Shown: piece by piece, positions 40,053 to 49,294 of the stretch | How the letters are laid out: every line of letters begins with the position of its first letter | How positions within the stretch are numbered: the stretch's first letter is position 1 | Source of the DNA: Caballeronia megalochromosomata | GTDB taxonomy: Bacteria; Pseudomonadota; Gammaproteobacteria; Burkholderiales; Burkholderiaceae | Direction: 5' to 3' | Length of the DNA stretch: 53,222 bases | Assembly: GCA_001580565.1 (NCBI GenBank) | Contig: LRBF01000009.1 | Location: 1 to 53,222 of the forward strand | The notes under the pieces: generated by a model | Seen by the model: the letters and a program-made list of their open reading frames with translations, nothing else | Told to the model about the DNA's origin: nothing | The model's database searches: none | Position numbers and translations under genes: made by a program

Positions 40053-43000
40053 TCAGAACGCGACTCGCGCGCCGGCCGTCAGGCCATATGCGGTCCGGCG
40101 AGCCGCCGCTTCGCCCTCGACATGCGCGAACAGATGACCGTTCTTCGACACCCGCAGCGTGCCGTCGAGGCCGAGTTGCCCGAATACGCGGCCCGAGTGC
40201 GGGGAGGTCGTCGTTAGGCCGAGTCCCGCGAGGTTCGCGTCGACGCTCGGTCGCGTGAGGCTGCCCGCATCGACACCCATGGCCGCCGTGAAGCGGTAGG
40301 TCACACGCTGCGCGAGCGGGTCCTGCACGCGCGAGCCGCCGGCGAGGCCCGTCATCATGCGCACGCCGTTGCCCGAGTAGCTGTCCAGCGACAGCGCTGC
40401 GGCCGATGCCACGCCTTCCGAGCTCGCGTCGCGCGACACGTGCTGGTAGATCGCCCGGGCGAACGGCTCGAGCCGCTGCGCGCCCACGTCCACCGGCAGG
40501 CGCACGCCCGTGGCGGCGATCACGTCGCGGCCATGCGTGCCGCTGGTGAGGCCAGCCGTGGTGCCGAGAGCGTCGGCATGATTCGTGTCCCAACTCTGCG
40601 CGCCATAGCCGAGCGTGCCGTCGAGCAGCACGCGGCCGAGCGCATGCTGCCCGTACACGAAGCCCATGCTTTCCTCGATCGTGCCGTTGCCCGCATCCGC
40701 CGACACGTTGGTTTGCGTATAGGCGAAGCCGACGCCCACCTTCGTCGTGGCGTTGCGCACGATATCCGCGCCGGTCGCCACCTGGTTGTCGCGCGAGGTG
40801 AAGCCGGAGGCGTGACTGTCGCTGGCCGAGGTGTTGTTGCCGTGCGTGACGTTCGCCCAGAGCGTCTGACCATGGTCGATGCCCCCCGTCGCGATATCCG
40901 AGAGATGCGCCGCGACCTGTCCCTGCACGCCGAGCGCCGCACGCGGCGCGGCCGCGGCCATGTCCGCGTGGATCTCGCCGGAGAGCGTCTTCGCGATCGG
41001 GCCGATCTGCGCCGCCTGCGCACCGGCGACCGCGTAGATCAGCTGGCTTTGCAGTGCCGACGCGGTGCCCTTGTCCTGCGCGCCCATGATCGTGTCGAGG
41101 AGCGCGGCCGCCGCGCGCGCGTTGTCGTTTTCGGCCGTGAGGGTCGCCGCATACGAAACCGGCGTCACGCGCAAGTCGATGCTGTTGCTGCCGTTCATGT
41201 CATAGAAGGCCTGCAGGCGCGTGCCCGCCTGCAGTCCGTCCGACGGCTGCGCGAGCGTGTCGAAGCGCCCGCTGATCCCGCCTTCGGCCGTCACGATGCG
41301 GTAGGTATCGCCGAGACTCGGCACGAAGGTATTCGTCGCGTTTCCGGTGATGCCGCGCAGGAGCGGTGCGAGCGTCCCGGCGGCGATGAACGGATGATTC
41401 GCGCCGAAAACCAGCAGTCGCGAATAGTTGCCTGCGCCCGTGCCGGTGCCCGTTCCGTCGATGTCGACCTCGAAGGTGCTGCCGGGGTTCATCGTCACCG
41501 TGCCGTTGACTGCCAGCGTGCCCGGCGAGTTGCCGGGCGCGAGACGCCCGCTCACCGAGAGCGCGCCGTCGATCGCGCCGATGCCGCGCAGCGTGCCAGC
41601 GCCGAGCACATCGACCGCGCCGGTGATCGAGCCGTTCGCGCGCAGCGTGCCGGCCGCGACGCATGCGCCGCTCGCGAGCGACGCGGAGCCTGCGATGGTG
41701 AGCGCGCCGCCGCCGGACTTGTTCAGGCAGGCGGTGCCCGCAGCCGACGCGATGGCGCCCGACAGCACGGCGCTCGTGCCCGCGGCGACATCGACCGTGG
41801 AGGCGCCGGCCACGATGAGCTGCTGGCCCGCAGTGAGCGAGGCGGTCGTGCCGAGCGTGCCGCCGTTCAGCACGATCGCGCCGCTGCCGAGCGACGAGCC
41901 GCTCGCGATCTGCAGCGTGCCGCCGTTGATGAGCGTGCCGCCCGTGAAGGTGTTCGCGCCGCTCAGTGCGAGCGTGCCCGCGCCGTTTTTCACGAGGCTG
42001 CCCGTACCGCTGATGGAGCTGCTCGCATCGAGCGTGACGCCGGCGAGGGTCGTCAGCGAGGCGCCCTCGGCGCCGATGACGATGGCGCGCGCCGTATCCA
42101 TCGACTGCGTGACCGTGAGGTCGCCGCCGTGGAACGTGAGGGCGCCCGACGCGGCGCCGAGATTCGTATCCGAGGCGACATGCAGCGAGCCGCCGGACAG
42201 CGTCGTGCCGCCGCTGTAGGTGTTGTTGCCGGCGAGCACTTCGGTGCCGCCTTGCACGCGCAGCCCGCCCGTGCCGGAAACCGTCCCCGCGAAGGTGCCC
42301 GCGGCGTTCGTGAGCGACAGCGTGCGCGCGCCCAACGCGACCTGGCCGCTGCCGGAAAGCGAGGTGACGGACGTATCCGCCGTGAGGCCGGAAATGTCGA
42401 ACATGCCGTCGTTCGACACGCCCGAGGACGCCGCGATGCTGCCCGCGCCCGCCAGCGCGAGCGTGGCGCCCGCGCCGATGTGCGTCGCGCCGGTGTAGGT
42501 GTTCACGCCGGTGAGGGTCACGCTGCCGCCGCTCGCGTTGTTGACGATGTTGAGCGCGCCGGGCGCACCGCCCGCCGCGTCGGCGATCACGCCGGTGAAG
42601 GTCGACGTCTGTCCGTTCTGGTCGATGGTGCCGCCCGCCGCGCCGAGCGAGAACGCGCTCGCGACCGTCGCGCTGTCCACGCGCAGCGTGCCGCCGCTGA
42701 ACACGGGGTTCACGCTCGTGCCGAGGCCGCTCGTCGAGAAGTACGGCGTGCTGGTGTCGATGTCGGAGGCGGGCACGCCGCCCGTCGTCGCGACCGCGTT
42801 ACCGGTAAACGTGCCGGGCTTCGACGCGACATAGAACACGGGACTGACCGAGGTATCGCCGTAGTTGAAATCCGCGAAGCCGATGGTATAGGTGCCCGTG
42901 GCGCCGATCGTGAAGCTGGTGACGATCCACTGGGTCGTTCCGTAGCTGCCGAGCACCAGCGTGCTCGCCTGCGCGGGCACGTACGTCGCCGAAGCGCCGT

Positions 43001-43496
43001 TGAGCGCCAGAATGCCGACCTGCTGGGTGCCCTGGCCCGAGACCGCGAACATGACGCCGTCGTTGTACGGCTGATAGTCGCTTGCCGCATACGCCCACGC
43101 GAAGGAGTACGTGCCCGCGGCCAGCGTGAACTGCTTGTAGATGTAGCCGTAGTTCGTCGTGCCGCTCACGAGATTGCTGATGCTGCCCGGCGTCAGGCCG
43201 AAGCTCGATTCTACGGTCCCGACCTGGCCGTACCCGCCGCCCGGCGTGATCTTGGCCATCTGGTCTCCGACTGCCGGCGTCAGCGAGTAAGGCTTGCCGC
43301 CCACGGTGAAGGCGTTCGTCGTGCTGAGCACGGCGACGGAGCCGGATTGCGTCCAGCCCGTCAGGCCGGACGAAAAATCGAGGAACGTCGAGGCATGCGC
43401 GTGGGACGGCAATGCGCAGCAGAGAACGCCAACACCCGCGGAAACGGTCTTGCCGCAGATCTTGACGATGCGGAATATCTGATGCTGCACACTCAT
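40053..43496 (-). CDS. Type V autotransporter with beta-strand repeats
   Basis: A 1147-residue protein. Signal peptide about 1-35 (ending SHAHA). The N-terminal 200 residues (STFLDFSSGLTGWTQSGSVA ... YIYKQFTLAAGTYSFAWAYA) look like a beta-sandwich. Then come autotransporter-associated repeats of the form LTGVNTYTGATHIGAGATLAL, LAGNNTYSGGTTLSGGSLHV and LSGANTFTGGTLINGGTLQI, which build a right-handed beta-helix passenger. The C-terminal 280 or so residues form the translocator barrel (QTLWANVTHGNN ... GLTAGARVAF, ending in Phe). It is exposed at the cell surface, probably for adhesion. Single gene, convergent with the MarR gene. Confidence 0.93.
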   Translation of the reverse strand: MSVQHQIFRIVKICGKTVSAGVGVLCCALPSHAHASTFLDFSSGLTGWTQSGSVAVLSTTNAFTVGGKPYSLTPAVGDQMAKITPGGGYGQVGTVESSFGLTPGSISNLVSGTTNYGYIYKQFTLAAGTYSFAWAYAASDYQPYNDGVMFAVSGQGTQQVGILALNGASATYVPAQASTLVLGSYGTTQWIVTSFTIGATGTYTIGFADFNYGDTSVSPVFYVASKPGTFTGNAVATTGGVPASDIDTSTPYFSTSGLGTSVNPVFSGGTLRVDSATVASAFSLGAAGGTIDQNGQTSTFTGVIADAAGGAPGALNIVNNASGGSVTLTGVNTYTGATHIGAGATLALAGAGSIAASSGVSNDGMFDISGLTADTSVTSLSGSGQVALGARTLSLTNAAGTFAGTVSGTGGLRVQGGTEVLAGNNTYSGGTTLSGGSLHVASDTNLGAASGALTFHGGDLTVTQSMDTARAIVIGAEGASLTTLAGVTLDASSSISGTGSLVKNGAGTLALSGANTFTGGTLINGGTLQIASGSSLGSGAIVLNGGTLGTTASLTAGQQLIVAGASTVDVAAGTSAVLSGAIASAAGTACLNKSGGGALTIAGSASLASGACVAAGTLRANGSITGAVDVLGAGTLRGIGAIDGALSVSGRLAPGNSPGTLAVNGTVTMNPGSTFEVDIDGTGTGTGAGNYSRLLVFGANHPFIAAGTLAPLLRGITGNATNTFVPSLGDTYRIVTAEGGISGRFDTLAQPSDGLQAGTRLQAFYDMNGSNSIDLRVTPVSYAATLTAENDNARAAAALLDTIMGAQDKGTASALQSQLIYAVAGAQAAQIGPIAKTLSGEIHADMAAAAPRAALGVQGQVAAHLSDIATGGIDHGQTLWANVTHGNNTSASDSHASGFTSRDNQVATGADIVRNATTKVGVGFAYTQTNVSADAGNGTIEESMGFVYGQHALGRVLLDGTLGYGAQSWDTNHADALGTTAGLTSGTHGRDVIAATGVRLPVDVGAQRLEPFARAIYQHVSRDASSEGVASAAALSLDSYSGNGVRMMTGLAGGSRVQDPLAQRVTYRFTAAMGVDAGSLTRPSVDANLAGLGLTTTSPHSGRVFGQLGLDGTLRVSKNGHLFAHVEGEAAARRTAYGLTAGARVAF

Positions 43497-43710
43497 GAAT
43501 TGCCTGTTCGGTTATTTTTGATCAATGTCGTCGGGCGGGCGCGCTGTTTGCCCTGTTCTCCGCGTCAATGACGGCAAATTTCATGCAATATTTAGTGACC
43601 ACATAGGAAATTTTTTGGCGCCGCAGAATGGCACGTTCGTGCTTGCGGGTTGAAGGTGGAGTAGAGCGTGAACGAAGCGCGTATCGTGTCTCACATCTCG
43701 GACTACCAGC

Positions 43711-44571
43711 ATGCTCATGAACGCTATTCGCATTGACCGGCCGCGGATGGTCACGATCGCCGCCGCCTTACTGATGTTCGCGTTGACAGCCTGCGTTTCC
43801 TCGCCGCCTGATTCGCAATCTGCGAGCTCCACGTCGCTCGATGACGCCATCAGCGGTTCGCAACGCAGCGATAAGGCGCGTGCGCGCGATGTATATCGGC
43901 ATCCGAAGGAAACGCTGCAGTTCTTCGATATCGGTCCGTCCATGACGGTGCTGGAAATCGCGCCGGGAGGCGGGTGGTATACGGATATCCTCGCGCCCTA
44001 TCTGCGCGAATCGGGGCGGCTTTATGAAGCGCAATATGTCAGCACGTCGGCCGATCTCGCCGCCGAAGACAGCGCGACCGACGCCGACTACCGTCGCAAG
44101 CTCGATACCGCTCCGGCGATGTATGGGACGGTCGTTGTCGGCACGCTGCACGCAGGCCGGTTCATGGGCTTCGACGCGCATGAACGGTTCGATCGCGTGT
44201 TCACGTTTCGAAACATCCATAACTGGATCAAGGACGGTCAACTCGATGCGAATCTGCGCGCGTTTTATGGGGCGCTGAAGCATGGCGGTGAACTCGGCGT
44301 CGAGGAGCATCGCGCGCGGCCGGGGACGTCCGTGCAGCAGATGATCGATTCCGGCTACGTGACGGAAGCGTTCGTCATCGAGCACGCGCAAGCCGCCGGC
44401 TTCATGCTGGTTGCGCGCAGCGAGATCAACGCGAATGCGAAGGATACGAAGGACTACCCGCAAGGCGTTTGGTCGCTGCCGCCGACCTACAAGGGCGGTG
44501 ATGTCGACCGGTCACGCTATGCCGCCATCGGAGAATCGGATCGCATGACGCTCAAGTTCGTGAAACCTTAG
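43711..44571 (+). CDS. Predicted SAM-dependent methyltransferase with lipoprotein signal
   Basis: A 286-residue protein. The N-terminus has a hydrophobic segment (MVTIAAALLMFALTAC) ending in a lipobox LTAC at Cys28. The body reads as a class I methyltransferase: TVLEIAPGGGWYTDILAPYL (motif I), DRVFTFRNIHNWIKDG and GALKHGGELGVEEHRA. An exported SAM-dependent enzyme is odd because SAM is cytosolic; proteins of this type are known in proteobacteria as predicted methyltransferases without proven activity. Single gene, divergent from the autotransporter, with 214 bases between that hold no other gene. Confidence 0.82.
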   Translation: MLMNAIRIDRPRMVTIAAALLMFALTACVSSPPDSQSASSTSLDDAISGSQRSDKARARDVYRHPKETLQFFDIGPSMTVLEIAPGGGWYTDILAPYLRESGRLYEAQYVSTSADLAAEDSATDADYRRKLDTAPAMYGTVVVGTLHAGRFMGFDAHERFDRVFTFRNIHNWIKDGQLDANLRAFYGALKHGGELGVEEHRARPGTSVQQMIDSGYVTEAFVIEHAQAAGFMLVARSEINANAKDTKDYPQGVWSLPPTYKGGDVDRSRYAAIGESDRMTLKFVKP

Positions 44572-44702
44572 CTTTCGCTGGCGTTACGCCGGCCGATTCG
44601 GCGAAGCGCGAGCGCGCGATGCCCCGATGGACTCGATTTCCCGCGAGACCACCCCTGAACTCATGCAAAAATACCGGCAATTGATCGCGGGAAGGGCGAC
44701 TC

Positions 44703-45668
44703 GTGGGCGTGAACTTCGATTTGAATGACTTGCAGGCGTTTCGGGCGGTGGTGGAACTGGGCAGCTTCCGCAAGGCTGCGGAGGCGGTCAACATTTCCCA
44801 GCCGGCGTTGAGCCGTCGCATCGAGAAGCTCGAAGGCGCGCTCGGTGTGCGCCTGTTCGAGCGCACGACACGTAGTGTCACGCTCACCACGGTCGGCCGC
44901 GTGTTCGCGCCGAGTGCGGAGCAACTGCTGGACGATCTCGATGTCGCGCTTCTCGGCATTCGCGATGTGTCGTCGAGCCGCCTGGGCCACGTGACCATCG
45001 CCTGCGTGCCGTCGGTCGCTTACTACTTTCTGCCGAACGTGGTCGCGAGCTATCATCGCCGCTTTCCGCGCATCAGGGTCAAGTTGCTCGACTCCAGCGC
45101 CAACGAGGTGCTGAGCAGCGTCATCAGTGGTGAGGCCGATTTCGGCGTGAGCTTCCTCGGCAGCCAGGAGTCCGAGATCGAGTTCAAGGTGCTGTTGCAG
45201 GAACGCTTCGTGGCGGCCTGCCGGCGCGATCATCCGCTCGCGCGCAAGAAGCGCGTCACCTGGAACGAACTCTACGAGCACGAGTACGTGTCCGTCGACA
45301 AGACCTCGGGAAACCGCCTCCTGCTCGATCAGGCGCTCTCCGCCGTTGCGCCTCGCGCGCCCAGCGTGTGCGAGACCCGCCATGTCACGACCATGCTGGG
45401 GTTGATCGAAGCGGGGCTCGGTGTCGCGGCGGTGCCTTCGATGGCCATGCCCGTGCGCGATCATCCGATCCTCACGAGTGTGCCGTTGGTCGATCCGGTG
45501 GTGAAGCGGCGCGTCGGAATCGTGCGGCGGCGCGGGAGGCCGCTGACGCCCGCGGCTCAGCAGTTCTATCGCACGATCATGGAGATGAAGCGCGCGGGCC
45601 CCGGGAATGGCGGGGCCGGCGGCGACGACCCCGGCACGCCCGTCGAGAGAAGGAAATCCGCATCGTGA
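44703..45668 (+). CDS. LysR-family transcriptional regulator upstream of a DctA-type carrier
   Basis: A 321-residue LysR protein read from GTG at 44703 (GGGAAGGG upstream). The helix-turn-helix region LGSFRKAAEAVNISQPALSRRIEKLE covers about 20-45, followed by ALGVRLFERTTRSV and the effector domain. The C-terminus has a Gly-rich tail (GPGNGGAGGDDP). Its stop overlaps the start of the carrier gene (GTGA), so regulator and carrier are translated together. It probably senses the carrier's substrate, an organic acid. Confidence 0.9.
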   Translation: MGVNFDLNDLQAFRAVVELGSFRKAAEAVNISQPALSRRIEKLEGALGVRLFERTTRSVTLTTVGRVFAPSAEQLLDDLDVALLGIRDVSSSRLGHVTIACVPSVAYYFLPNVVASYHRRFPRIRVKLLDSSANEVLSSVISGEADFGVSFLGSQESEIEFKVLLQERFVAACRRDHPLARKKRVTWNELYEHEYVSVDKTSGNRLLLDQALSAVAPRAPSVCETRHVTTMLGLIEAGLGVAAVPSMAMPVRDHPILTSVPLVDPVVKRRVGIVRRRGRPLTPAAQQFYRTIMEMKRAGPGNGGAGGDDPGTPVERRKSAS

Positions 45669-46963
45669 CCTTGCCCTGGCCGCTGCGGCTGCTGTACGTG
45701 CAAGTCTTGCTGGGGATGTTGCTCGGCATGACGCTCGGTCATTTCTGGCCGCAGACCGGCGCGATGCTCAAGCCTGTCAGCGATGCATTTATCGGGCTGG
45801 TGCGCATGATGATCGCGCCTATCGTCTTCTGCACGATCGTCTCGGGCGTCACGTCGCTCGCCAGCGGCACGACCATCGGACGCACGATTCTGAAGGCGCT
45901 GGCGCTCTTCTACGTCCTGACGGCTCTCGCACTCGTGCTCGGGCTCGCGACCGCGTACACGATGCATCCCGGCGCCGGCATGCATGTCGATGTGCGGCAT
46001 CTGGACACGAGCATCCTCTCTCAATATGTCAGGCGTTCACAGCCGCACGGGCTCGTGGAATTCGCCCTGGGCATCATCCCGGAGACCATGCTCGGCGCCT
46101 TCGAGAAAGGCGAGGTGCTGCCGGTCCTCCTGCTCGCGCTGGTCTTCGGTTTCGCGCTGAACGCGCAACCGCGCGCGGGCAAGCCGGTGCTGACGTTCGT
46201 CGACGCCCTCGCGCAGGTGCTCTTTCGCATCCTCGCGCTCATCATGCGACTCGCTCCCATCGGCGCATTCGGTGCGATGGCCTTCACGGTCGGGCGCTTC
46301 GGCATCCGCTCGGTCGGCTCGCTCGGCATGTTGATGGTCTCGTTCTACGTCGCGTGCCTGTTGTTCCTTGCGCTGGTGCTCGCGCCGCTCGCCCGGCTGC
46401 ATGGCTTCGCGCTTTGGCGCCTGCTGCGCTACCTTCGCGAGGAACTGCTGATCGTCCTTGCGACATCCTCGACGGAACCGGTCCTGCCGCGTCTGATCGG
46501 CAAGCTGGAGGCGCTCGGTTGCGACAAGGGCATCGTCGGCCTCGTGCTGCCCGCGGGGTATTCGTTCAATCTCGACGGCACAGCGATCTATCTGACGCTC
46601 GCCTCGGTGTTCATCGCACAGGCGTGCGACGTGCCGCTCTCCGGCCCGCAGATCGCGACGATGCTCGCTGTCATGCTGCTCACCTCCAAGGGCGCGGCCG
46701 GTGTCTCCGGAAGCGGCCTCGTGGCGCTCGTCGCGACATTGCTCGTGATTCCCGATCTGCCCGTCGCCGGGGTGGCGCTGCTGGTGGGCATCGACCGGTT
46801 CATGTCGGAGGCGCGTGCGTTGACGAGCGTGATCAGCAACGCGTGCGCGGTGATATTCGTGTCGATGTGGGAAGGCGCGTGCGACCGGACGCGTCTCGCA
46901 ACCGTGTTGCGCGCCGCCGAGACGCGCAACACCGATGCGCCCGCCACTGACACACCGGGCTGA
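45665..46963 (+). CDS. Dicarboxylate/cation symporter (DctA/DAACS family)
   Basis: A 432-residue protein from GTG at 45665, which overlaps the LysR stop by four bases and has GAAGGAA upstream. Family motifs: PVSDAFIGLVRMMIAPIVFCTIVSGV near the N-terminus, LATSSTEPVLPRL (canonical TSSSE is TSSTE), GYSFNLDGTAIYLTLASVFIAQA and LLTSKGAAGVSGSGLVALVATL. DctA proteins import C4-dicarboxylates with protons or Na+. The frame upstream of 45665 lies within the LysR gene and is a shadow. Confidence 0.93.
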   Translation: MTLPWPLRLLYVQVLLGMLLGMTLGHFWPQTGAMLKPVSDAFIGLVRMMIAPIVFCTIVSGVTSLASGTTIGRTILKALALFYVLTALALVLGLATAYTMHPGAGMHVDVRHLDTSILSQYVRRSQPHGLVEFALGIIPETMLGAFEKGEVLPVLLLALVFGFALNAQPRAGKPVLTFVDALAQVLFRILALIMRLAPIGAFGAMAFTVGRFGIRSVGSLGMLMVSFYVACLLFLALVLAPLARLHGFALWRLLRYLREELLIVLATSSTEPVLPRLIGKLEALGCDKGIVGLVLPAGYSFNLDGTAIYLTLASVFIAQACDVPLSGPQIATMLAVMLLTSKGAAGVSGSGLVALVATLLVIPDLPVAGVALLVGIDRFMSEARALTSVISNACAVIFVSMWEGACDRTRLATVLRAAETRNTDAPATDTPG

Positions 46964-47003
46964 GCGGAAGACGGCCTTCGGCGCGCCTTCCCGTTCGCAG
47001 GGG

Positions 47004-47786
47004 TCAATGCGCCGTCACGGAATCGAGGCCGGTCGATCTTACTTCGGGCTGGACCTCGGGCGAAGCGAGATAGTCGAGCAGCGCTTTCGCTTCCTTCGGA
47101 TGCTGCGCACCCACGGGAATGCCGGCCGCGAAACGCGTGACGGACTGCAAGGACTCGGGAATCTTGCCGACGTAGGTCGCGCCCTTCACGGGCAGCAGCT
47201 CGCTGACCTGCTGAAAGCCGATTTCATAGTCGCCGTTCGCCACCACCGACGCGACGGGAATGCGCGGAATCATCTTCGCCTTCTGCTTCATCTGCTCTTC
47301 GATCCCGAGCCGCTTGAACAACTCGCGCTCGATATAGACACCGCTCGCGCTGTCCGAGTAAGCGACCGACTTCGCGTGGAGCAGCGTCTGTCTGAGCGCT
47401 TCGTCCGAGCCGATATCGGGCTTCGCCGCGCCTTCGCGCACGACCATGCCGATGCGCGAGTCCGCCAGTTCGACCCGCGATCCCGGCACGACCTTGCCCG
47501 CCTTGATCAGATCGTCGAGCGCATAGCCGACCATGATGACGGCGTCGGCGGGCTCGCCGCGTTCGAGCCGGTTAGGAATGGCCTCGGGCGATTTGCCCAT
47601 CGAAGGGCCGAGCGCCGTGTCGAGCGTGTTGCCCGTCGCCGACGTGAACTGCGGACCGAGCACTTTGTAAGCGGCCGTGAAACCGCCCGAGCTCATGACG
47701 TGCAGGTCGGCGGCCTGCACGTTCGCCGACGCGACCGAAACCGCGACGAGCGCCGCGCTGCAAACCTTCAGAAGCAGGTTTTTCAT
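47004..47786 (-). CDS. ModA-like periplasmic substrate-binding protein
   Basis: A 260-residue binding protein of the type II fold related to ModA (COG0725-like). Signal peptide MKNLLLKVCSAALVAVSVASANVQA; mature start ADLHVMSSGGFTAAYKVLGPQF, then GEPADAVIMVGYALDDLIKAGKV and VAYSDSASGVYIERELFKRLG. The start is uncertain: ATG at 47798 is only one base from AGGA, ATG at 47786 is 13 away. It is 26 bases after the citrate symporter gene in the same direction, and no ABC permease or ATPase follows. Ligand unknown; a carboxylate is likelier than molybdate from the context. Confidence 0.82.
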   Translation of the reverse strand: MKNLLLKVCSAALVAVSVASANVQAADLHVMSSGGFTAAYKVLGPQFTSATGNTLDTALGPSMGKSPEAIPNRLERGEPADAVIMVGYALDDLIKAGKVVPGSRVELADSRIGMVVREGAAKPDIGSDEALRQTLLHAKSVAYSDSASGVYIERELFKRLGIEEQMKQKAKMIPRIPVASVVANGDYEIGFQQVSELLPVKGATYVGKIPESLQSVTRFAAGIPVGAQHPKEAKALLDYLASPEVQPEVRSTGLDSVTAH

Positions 47787-47812
47787 GGGTGAAGACATGT
47801 CCTGTTGCGTGA

Positions 47813-49111
47813 TCAGTGAGCCGGCGTCAGCGTGGCTGCGCGGCGACGGTAGAGCGCGAACGTGGCGCCGAGCGCGCACGCGGCGGCGAAGCTCATCCAG
47901 ATGCCGGGCGCGGCCTTGTCGCCGGTGAAGTGAATCAGGGCCGTCGAGATGACCGGCGTAAAGCCGCCGAACACGGCCGTCGCAAGACTGTAGGCGAGCG
48001 AGAAGCCCGCGACGCGCACTTCGACCGGCATCACCTCAGTCAGCGCAACGACCATCGCGCCGTTATACATGCCGTACAGGAAAGAAAGCCACAGCAGCAC
48101 GAGCAGCATGTTGACGAAGCTCGGCGCGTGAGCGAGAAACGACAGCGCCGGATAGGCGGTCGCGATCGCGAGCGTGGTCATGCCGAGCAACAGCGGGCGG
48201 CGGCCGATCCGGTCCGAGAGCGCGCCGCCGATCGGCAGCCACACGAAGTTCGATACGCCGACGCACAGCGTCACGAGCAGGCTGTCGGCGGTGCTCAGAT
48301 GCAGCACCGTCTTGCCGAAGGTCGGCGCATAGACCGTGATGAGATAGAAGCTCGTGGTGGTCATCGCGACCAGCATCACGCCGGCGAGCACGACCGTCCA
48401 GTTCCGCGCGAGCGTGCCAAACACTTCCTTCATCGTCGGACGATGCTGGCGCGCCTTGAATTCCTGCGTTTCTTCGAGATTGCGACGCAGCATGAAGATG
48501 AACGGCACGATCATGCAGCCGACGAAGAACGGCACGCGCCATCCCCACGCGGCGATGGCCGCCGTGTCGAGCCATTGATTGAGCGCGAAACCCAACGCAG
48601 CGGCGACGACGATCGCCACCTGCTGGCTCGCGGACTGCCAGCTCGTGAAGAAGCCTTTGCGGCCGGGCGTGGCCATTTCCGCGAGATACACCGACACGCC
48701 GCCCAGTTCTGCTCCCGCCGAGAAGCCCTGCAACAGACGTCCGAGCAGCACGAGGGCCGGAGCCAGCAGGCCGATCGTGGAATAACCCGGCACGAACGCG
48801 ATCAGGATGGTGCCGCTCGCCATGATCGCCAGGGTGACGATGAGGCCCTTGCGGCGGCCGACGTCATCGATATACGCGCCGAGAATGATCGCGCCGAGCG
48901 GACGCATCAGGAAGCCCGCGCCGAAGACCGCGAAGGTCATCATCAGCGAGGCGAATTCGCTCGCGGCGGGAAAAAACACGTTGGCGATCTGCGTGGCGTA
49001 GAAGCCGAACAGAAAGAAGTCGAACTGCTCGAGGAAGTTGCCGGCCGTGACGCGAAATACCGCGGCGGCTTTCGATTGTCCGGGCGAATGGGTGGAGGAT
49101 GAGGGGTGCAT
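47813..49111 (-). CDS. citA: CitA-type citrate:proton symporter (MFS, MHS family)
   Basis: From ATG at 49111 (AGGAG eight bases upstream) the protein is 432 residues, the length of plasmid-borne CitA, and is close to it over its whole length: [77 protein letters not shown] and [14 protein letters not shown]. It imports citrate or a near relative such as tricarballylate with protons. It follows the ATP-citrate-lyase-like genes after 183 bases that contain palindromes, so it may have its own promoter. Confidence 0.92.
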   Translation of the reverse strand: MHPSSSTHSPGQSKAAAVFRVTAGNFLEQFDFFLFGFYATQIANVFFPAASEFASLMMTFAVFGAGFLMRPLGAIILGAYIDDVGRRKGLIVTLAIMASGTILIAFVPGYSTIGLLAPALVLLGRLLQGFSAGAELGGVSVYLAEMATPGRKGFFTSWQSASQQVAIVVAAALGFALNQWLDTAAIAAWGWRVPFFVGCMIVPFIFMLRRNLEETQEFKARQHRPTMKEVFGTLARNWTVVLAGVMLVAMTTTSFYLITVYAPTFGKTVLHLSTADSLLVTLCVGVSNFVWLPIGGALSDRIGRRPLLLGMTTLAIATAYPALSFLAHAPSFVNMLLVLLWLSFLYGMYNGAMVVALTEVMPVEVRVAGFSLAYSLATAVFGGFTPVISTALIHFTGDKAAPGIWMSFAAACALGATFALYRRRAATLTPAH

Positions 49112-49193
49112 CGAAGTGTCTCCTGAATCTTTGGAATGCGCGGTGTTCAGCGAATCGTCGTTTCGGGTATGTTCGCCGGGATAGGCTGAAACG

Positions 49194-49209
49194 ATAAGTG
49201 CAAACTTAT
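49194..49209. promoter_or_regulatory. Palindrome ATAAGT-GCAA-ACTTAT upstream of citA
   Basis: A perfect inverted repeat with six-base arms and four-base centre, 83-98 bases before the citA start, in an AT-rich stretch. Suits a dimeric regulator; no regulator gene adjoins. Confidence 0.5.
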
Positions 49210-49213
49210 GAAT

Positions 49214-49238
49214 AATTGATGTTCTTTGATTATCAATT
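49214..49238. promoter_or_regulatory. Inverted repeat AATTGAT-N11-ATCAATT
   Basis: Seven-base perfect arms separated by 11 bases, directly beside the previous palindrome and before citA. May be part of the same control region. Confidence 0.4.
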
Positions 49239-49266
49239 CGGAACACCGGCGGCGCGTGAAATCAGC

Positions 49267-49281
49267 CGCCGGGAGCCGGCG
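49267..49281 (-). terminator. Short GC hairpin after the acl-like gene
   Basis: CGCCGG-N3-CCGGCG, 14 bases past the stop of the leftward 899-residue gene. There is no clear T-run on the minus strand, so the call is weak. Confidence 0.3.
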
Positions 49282-49294
49282 TTTCGTGCGGGTA

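Noticed and set aside
40440..43571. A 1043-codon open frame on the + strand opposite the autotransporter
   Set aside because: It is rich in Arg, Ala, Asp and His with no family features, and is the antisense shadow of a GC-rich repeat gene whose own frame has signal peptide, repeats and barrel.
45368..45664. N-terminal extension of the DctA-type carrier within the LysR gene
   Set aside because: It is Arg-rich out-of-frame LysR sequence; GTG at 45665 has a ribosome-binding site and begins the family N-terminus.
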